Assembly: GCA_963843465.1 (NCBI GenBank)
Contig: CAWJKP010000003.1
Location: forward strand, 1,364,001 to 1,428,000
Direction of reading: 5' to 3'
DNA: 64,000 nt
Source: CAWJKP01 sp963843465
GTDB lineage: Bacteria; Planctomycetota; Planctomycetia; Pirellulales; Thermoguttaceae
Shown: one piece after another, positions 49,813 to 57,261 of the stretch
Position numbering within the stretch: position 1 is the stretch's first letter
Layout of the letters: the number at the start of each line of letters is the position of its first letter
The notes under the pieces: generated by a model
Told to the model about the DNA's origin: nothing
The model's database searches: none
What the model saw: only the letters and a program-made list of their open reading frames with translations
Made by a program: the position numbers and the translations under genes

Positions 49813-50045
49813 TTCGTGGAATTACGCGTACGGAAGAGAATCTTTTTTCTCTGCCTACATGACCCTAACGTGAGCCGAGCGCCCGCGGGGGCATTTCTGG
49901 GGTTCAAGGTCATAACAACCGCGATCTCGACGGTTGCCGATGAACCTGGATCTTTCGCTTCCGTACCGCAGCACGCTACCAGCCACGAGCCGCCGACCAG
50001 TCTTCACCGGCCCCTGATCCCTGACCCCCGACCCCCGACCCCCGA
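49751..50045. repeat. GGGGTTGGGGGACAGGGG / CCCCTGATCCCTGACCCCCG inverted repeat
   Basis: G-rich phrase at about 49751-49800 faces its C-rich inverse at about 50008-50045, about 200 bases apart. The left arm forms the 3' end of the PGK-like gene, the right arm the 3' end of the convergent HPt gene. The stretch between arms (49813-49975) holds no gene. Confidence 0.65.
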
Positions 50046-50380
50046 CCACTCTCTCTTGGGGGCGTGCCGCCTCGAGCCTGACGGCAGAAATCGACCAACT
50101 GAAAGACGGCCTGGCGGATCGCCTCTTGCGGCAGTTGGAGGCGAATCGCATCTTCCAACTGGGCGGCCGCGGGCGAGATGACGGGAAAGCCATAACTGCC
50201 GGCCGCGCCTTTGAGTTGATGCGCCGCCCGCCGCAGTCCTTCCCAATCGCACGCTTCGAGCCGGCCGATAAGTCGGGCGATCTGCGAGGGCATTTCCGCG
50301 ACGAACAAATCCACCAGTAGGCCCAGCGTGGGATCACCGGCCAGATTCGAGTAGAGGGCCTTCGTCTTCACGTCGCTCAT
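49976..50380 (-). CDS. Histidine phosphotransfer (HPt) domain protein
   Basis: 134 residues. A four-helix HPt domain with phospho-acceptor His in RAAHQLKGAAGSYGF, preceded by LVDLFVAEMPSQIARLIGRL. ATG start MSDVKTKALYSN. The last 30 residues (SGRGSGVGGQGSGAGED) come from the repeat phrase and are probably not functional. It is likely part of a multistep phosphorelay; no hybrid kinase is adjacent, the nearest histidine kinase being 12 kb away. Confidence 0.85.
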   Translation of the reverse strand: MSDVKTKALYSNLAGDPTLGLLVDLFVAEMPSQIARLIGRLEACDWEGLRRAAHQLKGAAGSYGFPVISPAAAQLEDAIRLQLPQEAIRQAVFQLVDFCRQARGGTPPRESGRGSGVGGQGSGAGEDWSAARGW

Positions 50381-50680
50381 GGCAACGAACCTCGATACCG
50401 CTTGCGCAGATAAAAAGCCCCTTACATCAAGCATAGTTCAGTCTCGGTCGCCGCGGCTGGGAATCGAGGACGTAGGGGCGGTCGGTAGGGGATTGATCGA
50501 CGGCGGTGCCGCCAACGGGGATAAGGAGGGCAGCATTTGGGCGTTGTCTAGTCGTTATGGTCTATTCAGGCGGTATAGAGCGACCTAGTGTTTTAAGAGA
50601 AATGGCGAAATTGGGTCGTCGAATTAAGGAGAGCCGACAGACCCGACGATATGAATCGCTAGATTCAAAGCAGAATCTTT
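50381..50680. other. Intergenic region upstream of the Cys-rich gene
   Basis: Divergent from the HPt gene. The region becomes AT-richer toward the Cys-rich gene and contains only short frames without family resemblance. Apart from the palindrome at 50681 no structure was recognised. Confidence 0.5.
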
Positions 50681-50702
50681 ATTTACACTAAGTTGTGTAA
50701 AT
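50681..50702 (+). promoter_or_regulatory. Perfect palindrome ATTTACAC-N6-GTGTAAAT upstream of the Cys-rich gene
   Basis: Eight-base arms, six-base spacer TAAGTT, ending 36 bases before the ATG and 22 bases before the AAGGAGC ribosome-binding site. The AT-rich symmetric form suits a dimeric repressor, for example a metal or redox regulator, but it could also be an RNA stem in the leader. No matching site was noticed elsewhere in the window. Confidence 0.55.
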
Positions 50703-50738
50703 ATCCCAGTTGGTTTTCCCTAACAAGGAGCTTCTCCC

Positions 50739-51463
50739 ATGAAGCGAGCTCTCCTTCTCCCGGTGCTGGCTGCGGGCGCTCTGCTCTTCGCGGTCAACGC
50801 CGCTCCTGCGTTTGCAGGTTCGAAACATCGTTGTTGCTGTGAGTCCTGTGGCACGCCTGCCTGCTGTGCGGCCGCTGCTGCCTGTGCGGCGCCTTGTGCG
50901 GCTCCGGCATGCTGTGCCCCGGCTTGCGAGAAGTGCGGCTGCTGCTGCAAGAGCAAGTGCTGCAAGGAAAAGTGCTGCAAATGCAAGTGCTGCAAGGAGC
51001 GTTGCTGCAAGAAGTGCTGCTGCTCGGCTCCGGCGTGCTGCGCTCCGGCGGCTGCCTGTGCGGCTCCTTGTGCGGCTCCGGCGTGCTGCGCCCGGCTTGC
51101 GAGAGCTGCGGCTGCTGCTGCAAGACCAAGTGCTGCAAGGAAAAGTGCTGCAAGTGCAAGTGCTGCAAGGAAAAGTGCCGCAAGTGCAAGTGCTGCAAGA
51201 GCTGCTGCTGCTCGGCTCCGGCGTGCTGCGCTCCGGCGGCTGCCTGTGCGGCTCCAGCGTGCTGCGCCCCGGCTTGCGAGAAGTGCGGCTGCTGCTGCAA
51301 GACCAAGTGCTGCAAGACCAAGTGCTGCAAGGAAAAGTGCTGCAAGGAAAAGTGCTGCAAGGAAAAGTGCTGCAAGAGCAAGTGCTGCAAGAGCAAGTGC
51401 TGCTGCGGCTCCTCCTGCTGCGCTGCCCCGGCGTGCTGCGCCCCGGCCTGCGGTTGCCATTAA
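50739..51463 (+). CDS. Exported Cys/Lys-rich repeat protein, metallothionein-like (one frameshift)
   Basis: About 241 residues. The signal peptide MKRALLLPVLAAGALLFAVN (cut after AFA) shows export. The mature part consists of repeated KCCKEKCCK/KSKCCK blocks (Cys-Cys-Lys-x-Lys), separated by Ala/Pro-rich spacers SAPACCAPAAACAAP and headed by CEKCGCCCK; three such modules are visible. By hand count about 83 residues, one third of the protein, are Cys. A C run near 51090 is one base short (the equivalent codons in the next module read gccccggct); restoring it makes one frame. Strong AAGGAGC. Function not known: metal sequestration, or disulfide-crosslinked wall material (planctomycete walls are reported Cys-rich), are possibilities. 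Convergent with cysK. Confidence 0.82.
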
Positions 51464-51533
51464 TCGCACGACACGGCCCGGCGGAACGCCCGCAAGCGTT
51501 CCTTTCGGGTGACAAGAACTCCTTTGCCTAGCG

Positions 51534-51569
51534 CAAGCGGCCCTCCCGGTTTTCCGAGGGGGCCGCTTG
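51534..51569. terminator. Bidirectional hairpin terminator between Cys-rich gene and cysK
   Basis: Stem CAAGCGGCCCTC / GAGGGGGCCGCTTG with loop CCGGTTTTCC, followed by the T-containing tail AGTTTCTT. Located between convergent genes. Confidence 0.75.
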
Positions 51570-51607
51570 AGTTTCTTGGCTCTTCCGGGTCTGGGTGCGA
51601 CAGGCCC

Positions 51608-52567
51608 TTATTCCGGGAAGAGCTTGGTCGAGAGATACCTCTCTCCCAGGTCGGGCAGGACGGTCACCACGAGCTTTCCCTGGTTCTCCGGGCGCTTGGC
51701 CACTTCCAGCGCGGCCCAAACCGCCGCCCCGGAGCTGATCCCGCACATCAGGCCCTCCCGCCGGGCCAATTGCCGCGAGGTTTCCAGGGCGTCTTCGTCG
51801 CTGACCAGCACCACGTCGTCGACAATCTCCAGGTTGAGCACGTCGGGAATGAAGCCGGCGCCGAGCCCTTGGATGGTATGTTTGCCGGGCTGCAGCGGCT
51901 TGCCAGAGCGGCGCTGGGTGATGACCGGGCTGTTGAGCGGCTCGACGGCGACCATCTTCACCTCGGGCTTGCGCGACTTGAGGGCTTCGCCCACCCCGGT
52001 GATCGTGCCGCCGGTGCCCACGCCACTGACCACGATGTCCACCGCCCCCTGGGTGTCCCGCCAGATCTCTTCGGCCGTCGTGCGGCGGTGGATTTCGGGA
52101 TTGGCCGGGTTCTTGAACTGCTGGGGCATGAAGTAGTTGGCATTCCTGGCAACCATCTCTTCCGCCCGCTTCACCGCGCCCGGCATGCCCTCGCCCGCAG
52201 GCGTCAGGACCACCTCCGCCCCCAATGCCTTCAGCATCCGTCGCCGCTCAACACTCATGCTTTCGGGCATGGTCACGATCAGTCGGTAACCCCGGGCCGC
52301 GCAGACATAGCCCAAACCGATCCCCGTATTGCCGCTGGTGGGCTCGATGACCACTGTATCCTGGCCGATCTGCCCCTCCCGCTCGGCCGCATCGATCATC
52401 GCCCGCCCGATGCGATCCTTGACACTGCCCAGCGGGTTGAAACTCTCCATCTTCCCCAGCACGGTGGCCACGCAACCTTCGGTCAGCCGCCGCAATCGAA
52501 CCAGCGGCGTGTTGCCGACACACTGCGTGATGTCGTCGTGCCTTCGTCCATGTGTCGCAACCGTCAT
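51608..52567 (-). CDS. cysK: Cysteine synthase (O-acetylserine sulfhydrylase)
   Basis: 319 residues. Fold type II PLP enzyme. NTPLVRLRRL, the PLP lysine in NPLGSVKDRIG, the substrate loop EPTSGNTGIGL, the phosphate-binding glycine loop SGVGTGGTITGVGE and GISSGAAVWAAL near the C-terminus. It makes L-cysteine from O-acetylserine and sulfide. It faces the Cys-rich protein gene, so cysteine supply and demand lie side by side. ATG start MTVATHGRRHDDI; no frame damage. Confidence 0.95.
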   Translation of the reverse strand: MTVATHGRRHDDITQCVGNTPLVRLRRLTEGCVATVLGKMESFNPLGSVKDRIGRAMIDAAEREGQIGQDTVVIEPTSGNTGIGLGYVCAARGYRLIVTMPESMSVERRRMLKALGAEVVLTPAGEGMPGAVKRAEEMVARNANYFMPQQFKNPANPEIHRRTTAEEIWRDTQGAVDIVVSGVGTGGTITGVGEALKSRKPEVKMVAVEPLNSPVITQRRSGKPLQPGKHTIQGLGAGFIPDVLNLEIVDDVVLVSDEDALETSRQLARREGLMCGISSGAAVWAALEVAKRPENQGKLVVTVLPDLGERYLSTKLFPE

Positions 52568-52692
52568 TGTAGATCCTCCACTTTCCCCAACTTATTGTCC
52601 TAGAGGCCATCAGTACCCCCCATCGGGAAGGAATTGTATTCAAGTTGCCAAAGGCAGTCAACATGCTCATAAGCCGGGCGTGGCCGCACTGG

Positions 52693-53493
52693 CTAACCAG
52701 GTGAACGACGCTGCCGAAGGGCTTCGTAAAACAACACGGCGGCCGTTGCCGAGACGTTCAGGCTGTCGGCCGCTCCCCGCATGGGAAGCGAAACGGCCCG
52801 GATGTCCGAGCCCGACCATGCCGACGTGAGCCCCTGCGCCTCGCTTCCCAAGACGATGGCTGCGGGACCGCGGAAATCGGCCTCGGTGTAGGGCATCGCC
52901 GAATCGACCCGGGCCGCGAAGATCGTCAATCGCCGGCTGCGTAGCCACGACAAGGTCTCCTCGGTCGTGGCCTGCGCCACGGGCAGCGTGAAGATCGTGC
53001 CCAGGCTGGCGCGGATTGCGTTGGGGTTGTAGAGGTCGGTCTGGGCATCGGCCACGATCACGGCCGAGACGCCCGCGGCATCGGCCGTTCGCAGCACGGC
53101 GCCCACGTTGCCCGGCTTCTCGACCCGCTCCAGTACGGCCACCAGGAGATCGCCTCGCGGCACAAGCTCCGCCAGCCGGGCCAAAGGCATCTCAGCCACG
53201 GCCAAGAGGCCCTCGGCGCGATGGCCGAAGGCGAGCTTCTCGAAGACCGGTGGGGCAACTTCGAGGACCTCCGACCCAGCTTCCGTGAGCCGGTCAACCA
53301 GTGGTCCGCCGAGCGGATCGCGGCAGAGATCCTTGCACACAAAGACCTCGATCAGCCGCAGGCCGCCTTCCAGTCCGCGGAGGATCTCTCGATGGCCATC
53401 GATGAGGATTCGCCCCTGCAGTTGCCGATGACGACGATCGCGCAGCCGCGCGGCTGCCCTAACACGCGGGTTTTGCAAACTGGTGATGAGCAT
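52693..53493 (-). CDS. SpoU/TrmH-family RNA 2'-O-methyltransferase (RlmB-like)
   Basis: 266 residues. N-terminal substrate-binding domain (ITSLQNPRVRAAARLRDRRH, RQLQGRILIDGHREILRGLE), then the knotted SPOUT domain: LERVEKPGNVGAVLRTADAAG (motif 1), AAIVLGSEAQGLTSAW (motif 2), SLPMRGAADSLNVSATAAVL (motif 3). Probably methylates 23S rRNA or tRNA. The start MLITSLQNP was preferred; upstream in-frame sequence is repeat DNA. Confidence 0.9.
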   Translation of the reverse strand: MLITSLQNPRVRAAARLRDRRHRQLQGRILIDGHREILRGLEGGLRLIEVFVCKDLCRDPLGGPLVDRLTEAGSEVLEVAPPVFEKLAFGHRAEGLLAVAEMPLARLAELVPRGDLLVAVLERVEKPGNVGAVLRTADAAGVSAVIVADAQTDLYNPNAIRASLGTIFTLPVAQATTEETLSWLRSRRLTIFAARVDSAMPYTEADFRGPAAIVLGSEAQGLTSAWSGSDIRAVSLPMRGAADSLNVSATAAVLFYEALRQRRSPG

Positions 53494-53539
53494 CCTGGTT
53501 CGTACGCGATTCTGATCTTGTCCGAGAGGGCGGAAACTC

Positions 53540-53724
53540 GTAGGGTGGGTCAAGGCCGCTTTGGCGGCCGTAGCCTCACCGCGCCGGTGGGGCTGCGCTC
53601 GCACGCGCAAGCTTGACCCACTCTACCGGCTCCAGCATAACACCTCTTGGCTATTATGCTGAAGGGTTACTTACGCGACTCTTGGTGGGCCGGCGGCCGC
53701 CACGGCGGCCTTGTCCCACCCTAC
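53540..53724. repeat. TAGGGTGGG repeats with TTATGCT phrase
   Basis: GTAGGGTGGGTCAAGGCCGC faces GCAAGCTTGACCCACTCTAC (53540-53626). Next comes a CAGCATAACACC ... ATTATGCTGAAGGGTTAC pair (about 53633-53671), then the right half of another TAGGGTGGG copy (TTGGTGGGCCGGCGGCCGCC ... CCCACCCTAC, to 53724). It fills the divergent gap between the SpoU methylase and pseudokinase genes, where promoters must also lie. Confidence 0.8.
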
Positions 53725-53737
53725 TCCTGGGGACAAG

Positions 53738-56119
53738 ATGCGGGAAGAGCCCCCCCAAGAACTCGTGCGGCTGATGGAACGGCTGAATCTGGCCACTCCG
53801 GCCCAGGTTCGTGGCGTGGCACGTCTGGTCCGCCGGCTGGCGGAAGGACTGCCGCTGTTCGAGTCGGTGTGGGTCGACGCTTTGGCCCAGGTGCGTCTTT
53901 TGACGCCCTTCCAGGCTGCCCAGATCAACGCCGGCCGAGGTCCCCTGCTGAAGGTCGGTCCCTTTGTCCTGACCCACCGGCTGCCGTCCCTCGGTTACGC
54001 GGATGCTTATCGCGCCCGGGAAATGGCGTCCGGGAAGTCCGCCCGGTTGACGATTGCCCCGGCCCAAGACGCCCGGGCGAGCGAGCAGGCGAAGCGGCTG
54101 GAATCGCTTGCGTCCAAGGCGGCAGCCCTGTCGGCGCCCTGCCTGGCTCCGGTTACGTCCGCTGGCGTGGACGGCAACCGTCTTTGGGCAGCGGGCTCCG
54201 ATAGCCAAGGCCGGACCGCCGACCAGTGGATGGTTCACAACGGCCGCTTTCCGTCCGAGGCCGTCCTGGAGATCGCTCGGCAGATGCTGCCGGGACTGGT
54301 GCTGCTGGAAAAGGCGGGGATCGCGCATGGCGACCTCTCGGCGGCCTCCGTGCTCTTGACCGACGACGGCCAGGTGGTGCTTTGCCAGCCAGGGATTCGC
54401 GGGATTCTCCGGCCTGAGGAAGGCCATGCCTCGGCCGACCTGCTGCCGCAGTATTACGACGGCTTGGCGCCGGAGCGGGTTGGCCAGGGAACGCCGCCGA
54501 GCATTGCCGGCGACCTCTATGCGTGCGGATATGTCTGGTGGCATTTGCTCACCGGCCGGACTACGGTCGCGGGGGGCGATAGCCTCGCCAAGCTGCGGGC
54601 GATCGAGACCGCGCGGGTCGGCGACGTGCGCCGACTGGCGCCCGACGCGCCGAGCAGCTTGTCGGCCGCGGTGATGGCTTGCCTGCGGCGGGAGCCGTCG
54701 TTGCGACCGGAGTCGATGGCCCGGCTGGCAGCCACGCTGGGCACGTCCACGCACAGCGGCCGGCACCTGCTGGCCGAGTGTCTTCGCCACCCGGCGCGGC
54801 GACCCGCCCGCTGGTCGACGTCGATCTCGTCGCTGCGCGATTCGGGCCATGCGCCTCTCTGGCTGGCCGCGACGGCCGGCTGCCTGGTGGCGGCCATCAC
54901 GCTCACCTGGTCCATGTGGCCGATGGCCCCGCCCATTCCTCCGGCCGCGATTTCCGCTGGGCCGGCTGACGGAAGATCGACTTCTTGTGGTGCAGCCGTC
55001 TCGGCTGCTCGGGCAGGCGGGACGCCTGCACCACAAGATGTTTCTGGACAGGGGCCAGCCACCGATCCGCCGGCCAGCCGGCACGACGCGGATACCAGCG
55101 ATCTGATCCTGCCGAGCAGTCGGCCGCTTCGGCTGGCGTCGCTGACGTTGCGGGCGGGGCAATGCGTACGCGGGGAAGGTCGGCAGCGTCCGTTGCTGTT
55201 GGTCCCGGAAGGCGGGTTGATCGTGCAGGCGGAGAAGATCCGTTTTCAGAATCTCGATTTTGTCTGGTCTGGCCAAGAACAAGTTCGTAGGGTGGGCTTT
55301 GGCCCGCCTACGCAGGCCGGGCGGACTGAAGCTCACCCTACGAGCCCTACCGAGGAGCAGTCGCCCCTTGCGCAGCCGGCGATTCTGCGTATCGAGGCGG
55401 CCCGTGCCGAGTTTCAGGGTTGCTCGTTCCAAGCATCGCGATCCGCCGCCGTGGAGCCGGCGGCTCTCCGTTGGACCCAGCCCGGCGACGATGGCTCATT
55501 GGACCTGACGTTGCCCAGCAGTCAGATCCGCCTGAAGGACTGCGTCTTCCGCCACGTGGCGTCGGCCGTCGATGCCGAGCGAGCGGGTGCCGTCGGGCTG
55601 GACCTGGCCAACGTCCTCCACCTGGGCGAAGGTCCGCTGGTTCGCCTCCACCACTGCCCACGCTTCGACGAGCCGCTGGTGTTGAATCTCACCAACGTAA
55701 CCCTTCGCGGATCCGGGCCGCTTCTGGAATGCGTTTACGGCAGGGTCGAGGAGCAGCCGGGCAAGATCGCCGTCCAGGCCGAGAGCTGTGCCTTCGTTCC
55801 CGGGCCGCACAACCCTCTCATCCTCCTCTCGGGCGAAGGCTCGCCGCAGCGAATCCTAGCGTCCCTGGATTGGACCGGCCAAGGGTCGCTGATCTCGCCG
55901 GAGGCGGTCATCGCCCAGTGGAAACGTCCCTCGGGCCAGCCGCGAACGCTCGACGAGGCCTCCGTCTCCATGGCCGGCATGGTCCGCAGCGCAGTGACCT
56001 TCGCGGGCGACCCCGATGCGAGCCCCACGGCCAATCGCGTCAACCGCTGGCAGGTCCCACTACGATCCGCCAGTCCGCCGGGAGTCGATCCACGGCCGCT
56101 GGTCTGGCCAGAGCGATAG
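53738..56119 (+). CDS. Membrane pseudokinase with C-terminal beta-helix-like domain
   Basis: 793 residues. The N-terminal third is laid out like a Ser/Thr kinase (LVRLMERLNLATPAQVRGVA; LKVGPFVLTHRLP in place of the Gly loop; HGDLSAASVLLTDDGQVVL as catalytic loop; LLPQYYDGLAPERV in the APE region). The VAIK Lys and DFG Asp are absent, so it is probably inactive. One helix (PLWLAATAGCLVAAITLTWS) follows, then extracytoplasmic repeats like a right-handed beta-helix (AEFQGCSFQASRS, IRLKDCVFRHVASAVDAERA). Two palindromic repeats lie in frame (54984, 55287). MREEPPQELVRL was chosen over an upstream ATG that lies in repeat DNA. Confidence 0.78.
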   Translation: MREEPPQELVRLMERLNLATPAQVRGVARLVRRLAEGLPLFESVWVDALAQVRLLTPFQAAQINAGRGPLLKVGPFVLTHRLPSLGYADAYRAREMASGKSARLTIAPAQDARASEQAKRLESLASKAAALSAPCLAPVTSAGVDGNRLWAAGSDSQGRTADQWMVHNGRFPSEAVLEIARQMLPGLVLLEKAGIAHGDLSAASVLLTDDGQVVLCQPGIRGILRPEEGHASADLLPQYYDGLAPERVGQGTPPSIAGDLYACGYVWWHLLTGRTTVAGGDSLAKLRAIETARVGDVRRLAPDAPSSLSAAVMACLRREPSLRPESMARLAATLGTSTHSGRHLLAECLRHPARRPARWSTSISSLRDSGHAPLWLAATAGCLVAAITLTWSMWPMAPPIPPAAISAGPADGRSTSCGAAVSAARAGGTPAPQDVSGQGPATDPPASRHDADTSDLILPSSRPLRLASLTLRAGQCVRGEGRQRPLLLVPEGGLIVQAEKIRFQNLDFVWSGQEQVRRVGFGPPTQAGRTEAHPTSPTEEQSPLAQPAILRIEAARAEFQGCSFQASRSAAVEPAALRWTQPGDDGSLDLTLPSSQIRLKDCVFRHVASAVDAERAGAVGLDLANVLHLGEGPLVRLHHCPRFDEPLVLNLTNVTLRGSGPLLECVYGRVEEQPGKIAVQAESCAFVPGPHNPLILLSGEGSPQRILASLDWTGQGSLISPEAVIAQWKRPSGQPRTLDEASVSMAGMVRSAVTFAGDPDASPTANRVNRWQVPLRSASPPGVDPRPLVWPER
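54984..55037. repeat. GTGGTGCAG palindrome inside the pseudokinase gene
   Basis: CTTGTGGTGCAGCCGTCTCG faces GGCGGGACGCCTGCACCACA (and AG). It is translated in frame as CGAAVSAARAGGTPAPQD just after the membrane helix. Family of 10337 and 30268. Confidence 0.82.
55287..55341. repeat. GTAGGGTGGGCTTTGGCCCG repeat inside the pseudokinase gene
   Basis: GTAGGGTGGGCTTTGGCCCG is followed by CTACGCAGGCCGGGCGGACT and GAAGCTCACCCTAC, a variant of the TAGGGTGGG family. Translated in frame as VRRVGFGPPTQAGRTEAHPT within the beta-helix-like part. Confidence 0.75.
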
Positions 56120-56261
56120 TAACAAAAGAAACGCAGGCAAGGGCGAAACCGAGGGCCGCGGTTTGACACGGCCGGTAGGTGATATAGACTTGCTGGAGAG
56201 GGGGCCTCGTCTGCTACTCGTCTCGTGCTATCGCTCCTTGGATCTCAAGATCAGGTCCGCC

Positions 56262-56438
56262 GTGGATCAGCTAACCACCATTCTTTCGCAAGACGACGCG
56301 GCAACGTCGGTGGAGTATGCGGTCCTGCTGGCGCTGATTGTTTTGGCCGCCTTTGCGGCCGTTCTGGACTTCGGGACCCAGGCGAGCACACTCTGGGGCA
56401 CGATCGAGAACACTTTGGACGCGGTGGGGTTTTTCTAA
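56262..56438 (+). CDS. Flp/Fap-type pilin-like protein
   Basis: About 58 residues if started at the GTG. DDAATSVEYAVLLALIVLAA is the Flp prepilin pattern (Gly position replaced by Ala-Thr, then Glu at +5 and a hydrophobic stretch), followed by FGTQASTLWGTIENTLDAVG. Flp pilins are normally made with a Tad secretion system; none is nearby. No strong ribosome-binding site was seen, and a TTG eight codons upstream is an alternative start. Confidence 0.65.
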   Translation: MDQLTTILSQDDAATSVEYAVLLALIVLAAFAAVLDFGTQASTLWGTIENTLDAVGFF

Positions 56439-56441
56439 CGC

Positions 56442-56565
56442 GGATTATTCATGGCCCAACACAAGCCCGAAACGCAAGCGAGGGACTGCCAACGAGTTCC
56501 CCTCGCTTGCGCTTCGGGCTAGTGGGGAACACACTGCGCCCGGACCTCCTGCCCGTGAATAATCC
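56442..56565. repeat. Nested hairpin of the SPKRKRG family with outer ATTATTCA arms
   Basis: The core AGCCCGAAACGCAAGCGAGG faces CCTCGCTTGCGCTTCGGGCT (56464-56521). Outer arms GGATTATTCATGG (56442) and GTGAATAATCC (ends 56565) enclose it, so the core appears to have landed in another palindrome. It lies between the Flp-like gene and the SpoU gene. Confidence 0.82.
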
Positions 56566-56576
56566 AGGCTGATCAG

Positions 56577-57077
56577 ATGTCCGAGCCGATCCAACAGCGC
56601 CACAAAACCCCGGTTGCCCTCCAACGGCCACGCGAGCTAGTGGTCACATGCTCTCCCATGAGGAGTAATGTCAACCTCTCGCGGATCGTGCGGGCGGCAA
56701 GTTGCTGCGGCGTGCGCCGGGTGATCTGCTGCGGCAACGCACGGATTGTGCCGGAAATCTCCCGTGAGACGGGCGAAGCGATCCAGATCGAGATCCACCG
56801 CACTCTGCCGCCCGTCCTGAAGCGCCTCGCCAGTGAAGGGTTTCGCTTGATTGGGCTGGAACAGACTGACCGGTCCCAATCCCTCTATGGTTTTGCCTTC
56901 GCGCGGAAGACGGCCTTAGTGATCGGCAACGAGCGGCTGGGGATCGAGGAGGAGATCCTGCGGATGCTCGACGCTACGGTGGAGATACCCGTCTACGGGA
57001 TGCCCTATGCTCATAACGTCGCCACGGCGACCGCCATGGCCCTCTACGAGTATTGCCGGCAATTCCCCGCCGGGTAG
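56577..57077 (+). CDS. SpoU-family tRNA/rRNA methyltransferase, single domain
   Basis: 166 residues with only the SPOUT domain, similar in size to TrmL. MRSNVNLSRIVRAASCCGVR (motif 1), TALVIGNERLGIEEEILRML (motif 2) and PVYGMPYAHNVATATAMALY (motif 3). Uses S-adenosylmethionine for ribose 2'-O-methylation; the target is not deducible. Confidence 0.9.
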   Translation: MSEPIQQRHKTPVALQRPRELVVTCSPMRSNVNLSRIVRAASCCGVRRVICCGNARIVPEISRETGEAIQIEIHRTLPPVLKRLASEGFRLIGLEQTDRSQSLYGFAFARKTALVIGNERLGIEEEILRMLDATVEIPVYGMPYAHNVATATAMALYEYCRQFPAG

Positions 57078-57210
57078 TTGACGGTGCCGCGCAGATGGTG
57101 TTAAACTGGTACGTTTGCAAGGCTTGCGCCCGGCGTTTGCGGGGGCGTGGCCAAGAAGTCCCGCCCGGCAGGCGGGACCTACCTCGCGCCCCTGCGTTTT
57201 CGGGAGTGTG

Positions 57211-57234
57211 TTAGCCCCGGCGGCCACGCCGGCT
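57211..57234. repeat. Half copy of the GTTAGCCCCGGCGGCCACGC repeat
   Basis: GTTAGCCCCGGCGGCCACGC (and CGGC) lies 28 bases before the purA start, preceded by a CCCGCCCGGCAGGCGGGA stem near 57161. One arm only. It leaves little room for a purA promoter, which may lie upstream of 57150. Confidence 0.7.
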
Positions 57235-57261
57235 TGGCGATCGTTGGATGAGGATCGAATT

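Noticed and set aside
50794..51396. Leu/Gln/His-rich open frames opposite and beside the Cys-rich gene
   Set aside because: They arise from reading the TGCTGCAAG repeats in other frames; only one frame has a signal peptide, ribosome-binding site and consistent modules.
50894..51463. CRISPR-like periodicity in the Cys-rich region
   Set aside because: Repeats are irregular, coding and in one frame; there are no unique spacers of constant length.
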